Shown here: positions 24,245 through 33,869 of the stretch, in pieces
How the letters are laid out: the number at the start of each line of letters is the position of its first letter
Numbering within the stretch: position 1 is the first letter of the stretch
Origin: CAZRXG01 sp964603985
GTDB taxonomy: Bacteria > Chloroflexota > Anaerolineae > Aggregatilineales > UBA3940
DNA: 64,000 nt
Assembly: GCA_964603985.1 (NCBI GenBank)
Contig: CAZRXG010000008.1
Span: 78,493 to 142,492, forward strand
Reading direction: 5' to 3'
Made by a program: the position numbers and the translations under genes
The notes under the pieces: model-generated
Seen by the model: the letters and a program-made list of their open reading frames with translations, nothing else
Databases searched by the model: none
Told to the model about the DNA's origin: nothing

Positions 24245-25843
24245 ATGTCACAGACCATGATGATCGAGAATACCGAGTGGCGCTGGGTGCTCATTGTCAG
24301 CATCCTGCTGCTGTTCATGATCTCCATCCCGTTCATGTGGGCTTATGCCGTGGCGGTTCCCGACGCGCACTTCGTGGGTGTGCTGGTCAACCCGATTGAC
24401 GGGGCAAGCTACCAGGCCAAGATGTACCAGGGTATGGCCGGAAGCTGGCAGTTCCATCTGCCTTACACGCCGGAACCGCACCGGGGTGTGTTTCTGTTTA
24501 TCTTCTACCTGGGCCTGGGCCATCTGGCACGCGCTCTGAATCTCCCCCTGATCCTGGTGTTCCACGCGGCGCGCCTGGCGGGTAGCATGATCATGTTCCT
24601 GGCTATCTACGAGTTCATGGCCGATTGGACAGGCAACGTCGGCCAGCGCCGCATCGCCTGGGGATTGGCTGTGGTGGGAAGCGGGTTTGGCTGGCTCGCC
24701 TTGACCCTCGGGCATGTGACGCCTGACCTCCTGATCCTGCCGGAGGCATTTCCGCTCCAGGCCGCCTATGCCAACGCCCACTTTCCCTGGGCGATAGCGG
24801 TCGGTGTGTGGATAGCTCACACGCTCTCGGCAGCGGCCCTCTTCGAGACCGACCGCTGGCCCGCGCTGGACAGCCGCACGGTCGGTCTGGCCCTCGCCGC
24901 TTTGATGATGGTGGGCACCGCCCCGTTTATGCTGCTCCCCATTGGGATCGGCTTTGGCGTGCTGTGTCTGCGGCTGTGGTATCGCCGCCGGAGTTTCCCC
25001 CGCCGGGAGCTTGCCTGGGGGGGGGTGGTCCTGATCTTCGCCACGCCGCTCGCCGCTTACAATATCTGGGCCTATTCGGCTGCCAACCCCGTTATGCATG
25101 GGTGGATGCAGCAAAACCGGACTCCCTCCCCGCCGGTCTGGGAGTATCTGGTTGCCTTCGGCCCGCTGCTGGCCCTGGCGATAGTCGGGCTGTGGGGATC
25201 GCGCCGGCTGCTGGACGAGGGCGATATCTTCCTGTTGAGCTGGCTGGCCAGTATGATGATCCTGCTCTACGTCCCTTTTAACTTACAGCGCCGCTTCGCA
25301 ATGGGCCTGACCGTGCCGCTGGCAGTCTATGCCGCGCGTGGGCTGTGCCGCGTCGTTGCCCCGCTGGTCAGGGGGCGCTGGCAGCAGGTTCTGATACTGG
25401 TCGGCTTCAGCGTATTTTTGCCCACGACGGTGCTGGCTATTGTGCTGCCCCTGGTCGGGACGCTCGACGCCGAGCAGGGGTATCCCTACTTTGTCAGCCA
25501 GGAGGAGCAGGCGGCCCTCGACTGGCTGGAGGGCCAGACCGAGCCGGACGCGCTGATTCTGGCCTCCCCGAAGCTCAGCCTGTACATCCCTGGCCGGGGA
25601 CGGCGTGTCGTCTACGGCCATCCCTTTGAGACGCTCCACCCGACGCGCCGCCTGCAGGCCGTCAATGACTTCTACCGTGGGACCGATTGTTCCGTCGTGG
25701 ACGATGAGGACGTCGATTACGTCCTGGTCGGCCCGCGTGAGCGGGCTTTGACCGAAGGCGGCGAGATGTGTCCCCTGTCCGGCGAGGTGGTGTTCCGGTC
25801 GCCGCGGGGCGAGGTTCTCATCTACTCCGCGCGGGATCGCTGA
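24245..25843 (+). CDS. GT-C-like polytopic membrane glycosyltransferase
   Basis: A 532-residue protein with about ten membrane helices and a soluble C-terminal domain of roughly 120 residues. The first extracellular loop carries acidic residues (VPDAHFVGVL and DGASYQAKMYQG) at the place where GT-C enzymes keep the catalytic Asp. The C-terminal part (EEQAALDWLEGQTEPDALILA) is typical of large lipid-linked-sugar transferases. The donor and acceptor are unknown. The stop overlaps the next start (TGATG), so the two genes are coupled. It opens the long surface-glycan region. Confidence 0.7.
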   Translation: MSQTMMIENTEWRWVLIVSILLLFMISIPFMWAYAVAVPDAHFVGVLVNPIDGASYQAKMYQGMAGSWQFHLPYTPEPHRGVFLFIFYLGLGHLARALNLPLILVFHAARLAGSMIMFLAIYEFMADWTGNVGQRRIAWGLAVVGSGFGWLALTLGHVTPDLLILPEAFPLQAAYANAHFPWAIAVGVWIAHTLSAAALFETDRWPALDSRTVGLALAALMMVGTAPFMLLPIGIGFGVLCLRLWYRRRSFPRRELAWGGVVLIFATPLAAYNIWAYSAANPVMHGWMQQNRTPSPPVWEYLVAFGPLLALAIVGLWGSRRLLDEGDIFLLSWLASMMILLYVPFNLQRRFAMGLTVPLAVYAARGLCRVVAPLVRGRWQQVLILVGFSVFLPTTVLAIVLPLVGTLDAEQGYPYFVSQEEQAALDWLEGQTEPDALILASPKLSLYIPGRGRRVVYGHPFETLHPTRRLQAVNDFYRGTDCSVVDDEDVDYVLVGPRERALTEGGEMCPLSGEVVFRSPRGEVLIYSARDR

Positions 25844-28104
25844 TGGGCCGCCTCCACCGCCGGGTGCCGCTGATCGTCCTGTCGGGCGGGGTGATCGCGC
25901 TGCTTCACCGGCTGTTTGTGGGCCGGGTGCTTTACTGGGGAACCCCCCTCTTGCAGTTCTATCCCTGGCGTGAGCTGGCCTTCGGTGCGCTGCGCGGCGG
26001 GCGGCTGCCTCTCTGGAATCCGCTGCTGGGTAACGGCGCGCCCCTCCTGGCGAACTACCAGACGGCGGCGCTCTACCCGCCCAACTGGCTCTACCTGATC
26101 GTCCCGACCGAGTACGCGATGGGCTGGGTGGCGGCGCTCCATCTGGTGTGGGCCGGGTTGGGGATGATGGTCTATCTGCGCCGTCTGGGCGTCGATCTCC
26201 TGGGGCAGGGGGTGGGCGCGCTGGCCTTCGCCCTGAGCGGCTACCTGGTTGGGCGGCTGGGCTTTTTGAGCATCACGAGCGCCGTGTCCTGGCTGCCCTG
26301 GTTGTTCTGGGCGCTCGACGGTCTGCTTCTGCCGGGTGCCGGATGCTGTCCGGTGCGGCGAGCCGTCGTCTTGCTGGCGGGGGTGGTCGGGATGCAGTTG
26401 CTGGCCGGTCACGCTCAGACGACTTTCTACAGCCTGGCGCTGGCGGGCGTCTATACCCTCTGGCGGGCATCAACCGGCGAGGGTGCGTTCTCGCCCCAGG
26501 CGCTGAGGCGGGCCGCTCTTGCGCTGGGGGCGGTGGTGCTGGGCTTTGCGCTGGCGGCGCTTCAACTTGCTCCCACGTTTGAGCTGACCCGCACCTCGCA
26601 GCGCGCTGCGGGCGTCGAGCCGGGTTTCGCCTTCGCGCACTCCTTCTGGCCCTGGCACTTCCTGACGCTGGTTGCGCCCAACGCCTTCGGCAGCCCGGCA
26701 GGCGGCGACTACTGGGGCTACGGCGCGTACTGGGAAGACGCCGTCTACGTCGGCCTGCTGACGCTGGTGATGGCCGCGCACGGCGTCGCGCGCCGGATTC
26801 GCGAGCGTCGCGCGGCTGACGGTTCGACGGCGGCGCGGGTGGTTCCCTTCTTCCTGTTCAGCCTGCCTCCTGTCTTCGTGCTGGCGCTGGGCGGCAACAC
26901 GCCTGTCTTCCCCTGGCTGTTTGAGCACGTCCCGACCTTCGACCTGTTTCAGGGACCGGCCCGCTGGACGATCCTGGCCGTCTTCGGCCTGAGCGTCCTG
27001 GGCGCGGTCGGGGCCGACCGGTGGCAGACCTCGGAGCGGGGACTGTACTGGACGCGCCTGGCGACGGCGGGCGGGGTGGCGTGCACCGTCACGGCGCTGG
27101 TAGCCGCGCGCGGGCTGGGTGACGCGATCAACCCGACCTTCATCCGCGCGGGTGTTCGCCTGGGTGGCACGATCATCCTGCTGGGGCTGCTGACGCTGCT
27201 GCTCCCCCAGGTCGAGCGGCGTCCCCACTGGCGTCCCGGCTGGGAGGCGCTCGTGCTCGCGCTGCTGGCCGCCGATCTGGCCGTCGCGCACCGGGGGCTG
27301 GCTCCAACCATTGAAGCGTCGTACTACCACCAGGGATCGCGACTGGCCGACGCCATCGCGCCGTATGTCCGGGGCTACCGCACGCTGTATCTGCCGGAGG
27401 ACGACCACAACGCCCGGTATGAGGTTTTCCTGTCCGCCGCCGGTTTTCAACCCGACGACCGGGCGCACTGGGATGCCCTGCGCGACTCCCTGTTGCCCAA
27501 CCTGGGTGTGCTCGACGGTGTGCCAGCCGCGAACAACTTCGACCCGCTGCGGGTCGGCCATCACGACGCTCTGCTCAACACGCTGGACGGCTCGCTCCCC
27601 GCCATACAGCAGATGAACGTCGGCGTGCTGCTCACCCCACGCCCCCGCTCTGACCTGGATCTGCTGGCCCACTCCGGCCCGACCTACGCTTACCGCGTGC
27701 CCGATCCCTGGCCGCGTGCGGCACTGGCGCGCTGCACCGCCCAGAGCGACAATCTGGTCTGCGAGCGCTCTGCGGACGGCAGCGCGTCACTGCTGTGGGA
27801 CGAAGCGCACAGCGTGGGGGTTTCCGTCGAGGCGGAGCGCGCGGCAGCGCTGGTGCTGGTTGACACGTTCTATCCGGGCTGGCGGGCGACGCTCGACGGG
27901 GAGCCGGTCGCGATCCGGCGGGCAAACGGGGCCTTCCGCGCGGTCGATGTGCCGGAGGGGCAACACGTCGTGGTGTTCCGTTACCGGCCCGCGAGCGTGT
28001 GGGTGGGGGCAGTGATCAGCGGGGTGGCGCTGGCGGCGATGGGCTGGTTGTGGTGGGGCCGTTCTTCTGAGGCTGGCGAGGTGCTATCCAATGGGCGAGC
28101 GTGA
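25843..28104 (+). CDS. YfhO-family membrane protein
   Basis: A 753-residue protein with about twelve membrane helices and an extracellular C-terminal domain. It matches the YfhO family in its early loop (LQFYPWRELAFGALRGGRLP, then NPLLGNGAPLLANYQTAALY) and in the C-terminal beta domain (DTFYPGWRATLDGEP). YfhO is a GT-C-fold glycosyltransferase that adds sugars to teichoic acids or lipid-linked glycans in Firmicutes. The start at 25843 overlaps the previous stop. The following GT2 gene starts 14 bp before its end. Confidence 0.85.
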   Translation: MGRLHRRVPLIVLSGGVIALLHRLFVGRVLYWGTPLLQFYPWRELAFGALRGGRLPLWNPLLGNGAPLLANYQTAALYPPNWLYLIVPTEYAMGWVAALHLVWAGLGMMVYLRRLGVDLLGQGVGALAFALSGYLVGRLGFLSITSAVSWLPWLFWALDGLLLPGAGCCPVRRAVVLLAGVVGMQLLAGHAQTTFYSLALAGVYTLWRASTGEGAFSPQALRRAALALGAVVLGFALAALQLAPTFELTRTSQRAAGVEPGFAFAHSFWPWHFLTLVAPNAFGSPAGGDYWGYGAYWEDAVYVGLLTLVMAAHGVARRIRERRAADGSTAARVVPFFLFSLPPVFVLALGGNTPVFPWLFEHVPTFDLFQGPARWTILAVFGLSVLGAVGADRWQTSERGLYWTRLATAGGVACTVTALVAARGLGDAINPTFIRAGVRLGGTIILLGLLTLLLPQVERRPHWRPGWEALVLALLAADLAVAHRGLAPTIEASYYHQGSRLADAIAPYVRGYRTLYLPEDDHNARYEVFLSAAGFQPDDRAHWDALRDSLLPNLGVLDGVPAANNFDPLRVGHHDALLNTLDGSLPAIQQMNVGVLLTPRPRSDLDLLAHSGPTYAYRVPDPWPRAALARCTAQSDNLVCERSADGSASLLWDEAHSVGVSVEAERAAALVLVDTFYPGWRATLDGEPVAIRRANGAFRAVDVPEGQHVVVFRYRPASVWVGAVISGVALAAMGWLWWGRSSEAGEVLSNGRA

Positions 28105-29110
28105 GTGGCCGTCCGTGTCGGTCATCATGCCGATCCGCAACGAGGCGGAGTTCATCGAGCGCAGCCTGGGCGCAATGCTGAACCAGGATTACGCCGGTGA
28201 GGTGGAGGTGCTGTGCGTCGACGGGATGAGCGACGACGGCACCCGCGAGATCGTCGGGCAGATCGCGGCGGACGACCCGCGTGTCCGGCTGGTGGACAAC
28301 CCCGGACGGATCGTCTCGACGGCGCTCAACGTTGGCATCAGGGAAGCGCGGCACGATCTGATTGCGCGGATGGACGGGCACACGCTGGCCGCGCCTGATT
28401 ATATTCGCCGCTGCGTGCTGGTGTGGCAGCGTACCGGCGCGGACAACGTCGGCGGGCAGTGGTCGATTGAAGGGCAGACCTACGTGGCACGCGCCATTGC
28501 TGCCGCCATGGAGTCGAAATTCGGCGTGGGCACAGGGCGCTGGCGCGGCACAAAAACCGAGGGCGAAACCGATACGGTGCCCTTCGGGCTGTGGCAGCGG
28601 CAGCGCATGATCGAGTTGGGCGGCTTTGACGAGGCGCTGGTTCGCAACCAGGACTACGAGTTTAACTACCGCCTGTGCGCTGCCGGGGGGCGCATCTACT
28701 ACTCACCGGAGATCAAGGCGACCTACTACTCGCGCCAGAACCTGAGCGCACTGTGGCGGCAGTATTTCCAGTACGGCGTCTGGAAGGCGCGCGTCCTGAA
28801 GATGCACCCCGCGTCTTTCAGGCTCCGGCACGGCATCGCGCCGCTTTTTGTGTTAGGGCTGGTTGTCGGGGCGCTGCTGCTGCCTTTCGGGCGGGTGTGG
28901 CGCTGGCTGTACGGCATCGCGCTGGCCGCTTACGTGCTGCTGGCGCTCTTCTTCGCCGCCCGGCAGTCGGCACAACGTGGCTGGCACTACTTCCCGGTGA
29001 TACTGTTGGCCTTTGCCATTTTGCACGTCGCCTGGGGGACGGGGTTCTTCGTCGGGGTGTGGCGCTGGTGGATAAGGCGGGAAGACGAACGTGAGTCCAA
29101 GAGATCGTGA
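28091..29110 (+). CDS. Family 2 glycosyltransferase, ExoA-like
   Basis: A 339-residue GT2 enzyme. The GT-A domain covers residues 8-240, with VIMPIRNEAEFIERSL, VDGMSDDGTREIV and the metal-site area ARMDGHTLA; QRQRMIELGGFDEALVRNQDYEF is the acceptor-side motif. Two or three membrane helices follow (about 255-330). The arrangement resembles succinoglycan ExoA-type transferases acting on lipid-linked intermediates at the cytoplasmic face. It overlaps the genes on both sides (14 and 20 bp), so it is part of a tightly coupled operon. Confidence 0.92.
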   Translation: MGEREWPSVSVIMPIRNEAEFIERSLGAMLNQDYAGEVEVLCVDGMSDDGTREIVGQIAADDPRVRLVDNPGRIVSTALNVGIREARHDLIARMDGHTLAAPDYIRRCVLVWQRTGADNVGGQWSIEGQTYVARAIAAAMESKFGVGTGRWRGTKTEGETDTVPFGLWQRQRMIELGGFDEALVRNQDYEFNYRLCAAGGRIYYSPEIKATYYSRQNLSALWRQYFQYGVWKARVLKMHPASFRLRHGIAPLFVLGLVVGALLLPFGRVWRWLYGIALAAYVLLALFFAARQSAQRGWHYFPVILLAFAILHVAWGTGFFVGVWRWWIRREDERESKRS

Positions 29111-30527
29111 GCGCCCCCGGCGCGGGCGGGGGATACGGTTGCCGCTCTCCGAGCGCCGCCTGCTGCTGGGCTTCGGCGATCTGCTGGCCGTCAATCTGTC
29201 GGTGCTGATCGCCCTGCGCGTCTGGGCCTGGGTCGGGGAGCGACCGTTTGGCCGTGTGTTTATTCTCGCGCAGGCGCACTGGTTTGTGATCCTCAGCCTG
29301 CTGTGGCTGATGCTGGCCTCCGCCAACAACTTCTACGACCTAGCGCTGACGGCCCGGTGGCTGCGCAGCCAGATGCGCCTGTTGCAGATCACGCTGCAAC
29401 TGCTGGTGATCTACCTGCTGATCTTCTTCCTCTCCCCGCGTGATGCTTTGCCTCGCCTCTTCATCTTATATTATGCGGCTGCCTCCTACGTGCTGATCGC
29501 GCTGTGGCGGCTGGCGCGGCCCTTCCTGATCGGCTGGCAGCCCTGGCGGCGGCGCGTGGTGGTCGCCGGGGTGGGCTGGGCGGCCATGAGCATCATCGAG
29601 GCCATCAGCGAGCACGCCGCCGACGACTACGAGGTGGTCGGCTGCGTCGACGAGGGCGCGCCCATCGACCCGGACGACGTGGTGGTCGAGGCCGACGTGA
29701 TCGGCTACGGCGCAGATCTGGCCCGCATTGCCCGCGAGCTGAACGCCAGCGAGATCATCCTTGCGACGCGCGGCAACGTCGACGGCGCGCTCTTCCAGGC
29801 CATCATGGACTGCTACGAGCTGGGGATTCCACTCACGCCCATGCCGCTGCTGTACGAGCAGTTGACGGGCATGGTCCCGGTCGAGTATGTGCGCGGGCAC
29901 TGGAACGTCGTCCTGCCGCTGGAGGGGCGCTCACCTTTTGACCCCTATCCCCTCCTCAAGCGTCTGATAGACGTTGCCCTCAGTCTGGGCGGGCTGCTCG
30001 TCTTCGGACTGGTCCTGCCCCCCCTCGCCCTCCTGATGATGCTCGACTCACCGGGGCCGATCTTTTACCGGCAGGAGCGCCTCGGCAGGGCAGGGCGGGT
30101 CTTCAAGCTGACCAAGCTGCGCACCATGATCCCCGACGCGGAGAAGGTCAAAGGCCCCATCTGGGCGATTGAGGACGACCCCCGCGTCACGCGCGTCGGG
30201 CGCTTCCTGCGCCGGAGCCGCATCGACGAGCTGCCGCAGTTGATCAACGTGCTGAAGGGCGAGATGAGCCTGGTCGGGCCGCGCCCGGAGCGCCCGTTCT
30301 TCGTCGAGCACCTGCAGAAGACGATCCCCTTCTACCGCACCCGCCTGAGCGTGCGTCCCGGCCTGACCGGCTGGGCGCAGATCAACTACCGCTACGGCAG
30401 CAGCGACGAAGACGCCTTGATCAAGCTCAAGTATGATCTATACTACATACGGCACCGCTCGATCCTGCTGGATGTCCTGATCCTGCTGCGGACGGTCGGC
30501 AAGGTGATCCGCCTGCAGGGGACGTAG
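29091..30527 (+). CDS. Undecaprenyl-phosphate sugar phosphotransferase, WcaJ-like
   Basis: A 478-residue initiating enzyme for polysaccharide synthesis. N-terminal membrane helices (about residues 15-135) are followed by a nucleotide-binding-like central domain (about 145-260, VVVAGVGWAAMSIIEAI) and the C-terminal catalytic bacterial sugar transferase domain (about 285-478), with FKLTKLRTM, DELPQLINVL, SLVGPRPERP and GLTGWAQINY. The start is GTG at 29091, 20 bp inside the preceding gene. Its C-terminal domain is homologous to the partial gene at 1-419. It probably loads the first sugar phosphate onto undecaprenyl phosphate for the glycan made by this cluster. Confidence 0.95.
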   Translation: MSPRDRERPRRGRGIRLPLSERRLLLGFGDLLAVNLSVLIALRVWAWVGERPFGRVFILAQAHWFVILSLLWLMLASANNFYDLALTARWLRSQMRLLQITLQLLVIYLLIFFLSPRDALPRLFILYYAAASYVLIALWRLARPFLIGWQPWRRRVVVAGVGWAAMSIIEAISEHAADDYEVVGCVDEGAPIDPDDVVVEADVIGYGADLARIARELNASEIILATRGNVDGALFQAIMDCYELGIPLTPMPLLYEQLTGMVPVEYVRGHWNVVLPLEGRSPFDPYPLLKRLIDVALSLGGLLVFGLVLPPLALLMMLDSPGPIFYRQERLGRAGRVFKLTKLRTMIPDAEKVKGPIWAIEDDPRVTRVGRFLRRSRIDELPQLINVLKGEMSLVGPRPERPFFVEHLQKTIPFYRTRLSVRPGLTGWAQINYRYGSSDEDALIKLKYDLYYIRHRSILLDVLILLRTVGKVIRLQGT

Positions 30528-30604
30528 AGCAGCCATCAGCCGGTCAACTTTCGGCTTATGCTGGCCTGATGGGTTGGTGGCTGGTTGCCGGTGGCTGAGG
30601 ACTT

Positions 30605-33067
30605 ATGGCTGATCGCTTATCACCCAAGCGCTGGCGAGGCCGCCTGATCACCCTCGCCGTTCTTTATTTCACCTTTCTCGGCGGCACGTTCATCACCGAC
30701 CAGCGGCTGTGGCCGCGCATCGCCCACCACGCCATCGTGACGCTGATCCTGGTCGGCTGGGTGGTCACGCTGCTCCGGCGGGGCCGCTCGCTGCCCGCGA
30801 CGCCGCTCGACTGGCCGATCCTGGCTTACTTCCTGGTCAACGTCCTGGCGACGGTCTTCGCCGTCGACCCGCGCGTCAGCGTCGAGGCGCTCTGGCAACT
30901 GGGCGTCCACGTGCTGTTTTTCTACCTGATTGTCGACCTGATGCGCGCCTACCGTCCCCGCGCCATCCTTGAGCCGGTCTTCTTCGCGGCGGCGGTGGTC
31001 GTGCTGGTCGGCATCTTCGAGTTCATCTCGTGGTACTTCGGGCTGGGCTGGCTGCCGATCTTCCGGCACGGCTGGTTCGAGCTGGGCGGGCTGCGCGATC
31101 CCATCCCCCCGGTGATCTACCGCCTGAGCTTCACGCTCACCGTCTCAACCTTCCTCTCCGGCTACCTGGCGCTGCTGATCCCGGTCGGGCTGGCGTGGGC
31201 GCTCGCGACGCGCGTCAAGGACACGCGCCGGGGCCTGATCCTGTGGCTGGTCGGCGCGCTGATTGTGGAGGGGCTGAGCTTCTCACGGGGTGGGCTGCTC
31301 TCACTGGCGGTCTCTCTCCCGGCGGTTACCCTGCTGGCGCTGGCGAGCGTCCCCGGCTGGCGGGAGCGCGCCGCGCGGCTGCTGCGCGACTGGCGAGTCT
31401 GCGCTGCACTGGTCGGCGTGATTGTCATTGTCACGCTGCTGGGGCTGGGCTGGGCGCGCCAGAACCTGGCCGGTCACCGCTCCGGCGATGTCCAGCGGCT
31501 GGATCTGTGGCGCAGCGCGTGGCAGATCGGCCTGTCCGATCCACTGACCGGTGTCGGGCCGGGCGGCTACGGTCGCGCCCTGCGACTGTACCGCAACCCG
31601 CAGATCACCCGCGACCACATAACGACCCCTCACAACATCCCACTCCTGATCTGGGCCCAGGCCGGGCTGCCGGGGATTCTGGCACTTGTCTGGCTGATCG
31701 GCGCGGTGGCGTGGGCTGGGTACCGGCGCTGGCGTGCCGCCAACGGCCCGGATCGTATCCGCCTGGCGGGCATGTGCGCCGCGCTGCTGGGCTTTGCCGC
31801 CCACAACCTGTTCGACACGCTGACGGCCACGCCTATCATCCTGCCGGTTCTGGCACTGGTCGGCTACCTGGTCACGCCGCTGGCGGTGGAGAATCGCCAC
31901 CCTGTTCTACCCCGGCGCTGGCTCATGCCTGCGGCGCTGCTGGCGCTGCTGGTTTTGTCTGCGGTCGGCTGGGCTTTCTCCGATTGGGCACAGTATCACT
32001 TCGCGCGCTCGATCCGTCTGTCCGACTCCGGCGACCTGCGCGGCGCGCTGGACGCGATCGAGGCCGCCCAACGCATCGACCCGGCGATGGGCTTCTACGC
32101 CGCGCAGCGGGCGCAGTACGTCGGCCAACTGGCGGTTGGTGACGACGCCCATCTGCCCGACGCTCTCGCGGCATACGAAGCGGCACTTGCGCGGGAAGGG
32201 ACTTACGACCTGATGCGGGCCAATTACGCCATGCTGTTGGCCGGGTCTGGCGACCCTGCTGCGGCCCGGCAGGAGATGGAACAGGCGACCCGCATCCGGC
32301 CCCGGAACCCGCACTATCATCTATGGGTGGGCGCGCTTGCCGAGGAGATGGGCGACCGCGCCTCCGCCGAACAGGCGTATCGCGACGCACTGGCGCTTCG
32401 CCCGGAGTGGGCCACTTCGCGGTACTGGGACGCGACGCCCATCCGCGAGGGTGTGCGCGCGTCGTTCCTGGAGACGGAGGGCATCGCGGCGCTGCCGCTC
32501 GACGCGCTTGCGGCGCTCCCGGCGGAGTGCTGGCCGGTCGCTGCGGGGGACGATCCGCCGGAGGGCGATCCTCTGTGCGCGGGCGAGGTCGCCCTGCGCC
32601 TGGAGGACGATCCCGGCGCGGCGCTCACCTGGCTCGACGGCGCAGTCGCGTCGAACCGGGCGGACGGGCGTGCCTACGCCCTGCGGGCCGAGGTACACCT
32701 GGCGCTCGACGACCCGGACTCCGCCGGGCACGACGCCCGGATGGCGCTCTTCCTGGGCGAGGCACGGGCCAACATCGTGCTGGGGAAGATCGCCGAGGCG
32801 GAGGGGGATCTCGACGCGGCGGCCTGGGCCTACGAGATCGGCGGGCCGCTGACCGTCCAGTTGCAGGGCTGGGATGTCGCCGTCTACGCCCGGCGGGGCA
32901 GCCTGATGCTGCTTCCGCTGCTTGACGCGCCGGGGCCTAGCCGGTATGATTTTGCCTCGTGGGTGGCCCTAGCCGAGCTTTACACCCGGCAGGGCCGCGT
33001 CGATGAGGCCGGTGGCGTGTACGACGTGATCCTGGCGCTTGACCCCTATTACGAGATCGCCCCGTAG
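30605..33067 (+). CDS. O-antigen ligase/polymerase-type protein with C-terminal TPR region
   Basis: An 820-residue protein in two parts. Residues 1-460 form about twelve membrane helices with the Wzy_C/O-antigen-ligase core (DPLTGVGPGGYGRAL, then PHNIPLLIWAQAGLPG). Residues 470-820 are tetratricopeptide-like helical repeats (AIEAAQRIDPAMGFYAAQRA, AYEAALAREGTYDLMRANYA). Such proteins join or polymerise lipid-linked glycans outside the membrane, and a TPR tail may bind partners. The tail is long and acidic, with Ala/Asp-rich repeats. It follows the WcaJ-like gene by 77 bp. Confidence 0.9.
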   Translation: MADRLSPKRWRGRLITLAVLYFTFLGGTFITDQRLWPRIAHHAIVTLILVGWVVTLLRRGRSLPATPLDWPILAYFLVNVLATVFAVDPRVSVEALWQLGVHVLFFYLIVDLMRAYRPRAILEPVFFAAAVVVLVGIFEFISWYFGLGWLPIFRHGWFELGGLRDPIPPVIYRLSFTLTVSTFLSGYLALLIPVGLAWALATRVKDTRRGLILWLVGALIVEGLSFSRGGLLSLAVSLPAVTLLALASVPGWRERAARLLRDWRVCAALVGVIVIVTLLGLGWARQNLAGHRSGDVQRLDLWRSAWQIGLSDPLTGVGPGGYGRALRLYRNPQITRDHITTPHNIPLLIWAQAGLPGILALVWLIGAVAWAGYRRWRAANGPDRIRLAGMCAALLGFAAHNLFDTLTATPIILPVLALVGYLVTPLAVENRHPVLPRRWLMPAALLALLVLSAVGWAFSDWAQYHFARSIRLSDSGDLRGALDAIEAAQRIDPAMGFYAAQRAQYVGQLAVGDDAHLPDALAAYEAALAREGTYDLMRANYAMLLAGSGDPAAARQEMEQATRIRPRNPHYHLWVGALAEEMGDRASAEQAYRDALALRPEWATSRYWDATPIREGVRASFLETEGIAALPLDALAALPAECWPVAAGDDPPEGDPLCAGEVALRLEDDPGAALTWLDGAVASNRADGRAYALRAEVHLALDDPDSAGHDARMALFLGEARANIVLGKIAEAEGDLDAAAWAYEIGGPLTVQLQGWDVAVYARRGSLMLLPLLDAPGPSRYDFASWVALAELYTRQGRVDEAGGVYDVILALDPYYEIAP

Positions 33068-33117
33068 TCCGAGACGCTGTTTCCCTGACCGGGCGAAAAA
33101 GCCGAAAGTGTTATTAC

Positions 33118-33858
33118 GTGGTTGACACTCTGATCGTCCTGCCGACTTACAACGAGCGCGAGAACATCGAGCGGCTGGTGCCAATGCTGCTCGACCTGCC
33201 GGTTCGTCCCGGTGTGATCGTCGTGGACGACAACTCTCCCGATGGCACCGGCGATCTGGCCGATCAACTGGCCGGAGCGCACCCGGAGCGCATCTCCGTG
33301 ATCCACCGCGCGGGCAAGCTGGGGCTGGGAACGGCGTATCTGGCCGGGTTCTCGCTGGCGCTGTCTCGCCCGGTCGAGCGCATCATGACCATGGACGCCG
33401 ATTTCTCGCACCACCCGCGCCACATCCCCTCGATGGTCGAGGCCAGCAAGGGCGGCTACGATCTGGTGATCGGCTCGCGCTACGTCGCGGGCGGGGACAC
33501 GCCTGATTTCCCATTCTTGCGGCGTCTGCTCAGTTGGGGGGCCAACACTTTCGCCCGCTTTATGCTGGGTCTGCACGCCCGCGATGCGACGGCCGGGTTC
33601 CGCTGCTACCGGCGTGAGGTGCTGGAGACGCTCCCCCTCGACCGCATCTTCAGCAGCGGCTACTCGTTCCTGATCGAGATGCTGTTTCTCGTCCAGCAGG
33701 CCGGTTTTAAGGTGGGCGAGGTGCCGATCACGTTTGAGGATCGCAAGCTGGGCCGGTCCAAGGTCTCGCAGCAGGAGATCGTCAGGGCTTTGTACACTGT
33801 CGTGCGTCTCACGGCGAGGCGCTTTCTGCGGCGGAAATCCCACTATCTCACCGGGTAG
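33118..33858 (+). CDS. Polyprenol-phosphate mannose synthase-like GT2
   Basis: A 246-residue GT2 enzyme of the dolichol-phosphate-mannose-synthase group, which transfers a sugar from a nucleotide donor to polyprenyl phosphate at the inner face of the membrane. Signatures are LPTYNERENIERL, VVDDNSPDGTGDLADQL, MDADFSHHPRHIP and GSRYVAGG. There is no C-terminal membrane pair, so it is the soluble DPM1-like form. The start is a GTG with no clear ribosome-binding site. The product would be a donor for the GT-C proteins encoded just downstream (34966-42534). Confidence 0.92.
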   Translation: MVDTLIVLPTYNERENIERLVPMLLDLPVRPGVIVVDDNSPDGTGDLADQLAGAHPERISVIHRAGKLGLGTAYLAGFSLALSRPVERIMTMDADFSHHPRHIPSMVEASKGGYDLVIGSRYVAGGDTPDFPFLRRLLSWGANTFARFMLGLHARDATAGFRCYRREVLETLPLDRIFSSGYSFLIEMLFLVQQAGFKVGEVPITFEDRKLGRSKVSQQEIVRALYTVVRLTARRFLRRKSHYLTG

Positions 33859-33869
33859 GCTCTTTAGTG

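Noticed and set aside
26470..27672. Minus-strand open frame of 400 codons opposite the YfhO-type gene
   Set aside because: Composition is dominated by Arg, Gln and Gly, typical of antisense frames in GC-rich genes, and YfhO motifs on the other strand are clear.
30528..30604. CAGCC/GGCTG-rich gap between the WcaJ-like and O-antigen-ligase genes as a possible structured RNA
   Set aside because: Only short, imperfect pairings are found and no other copy occurs in the window.
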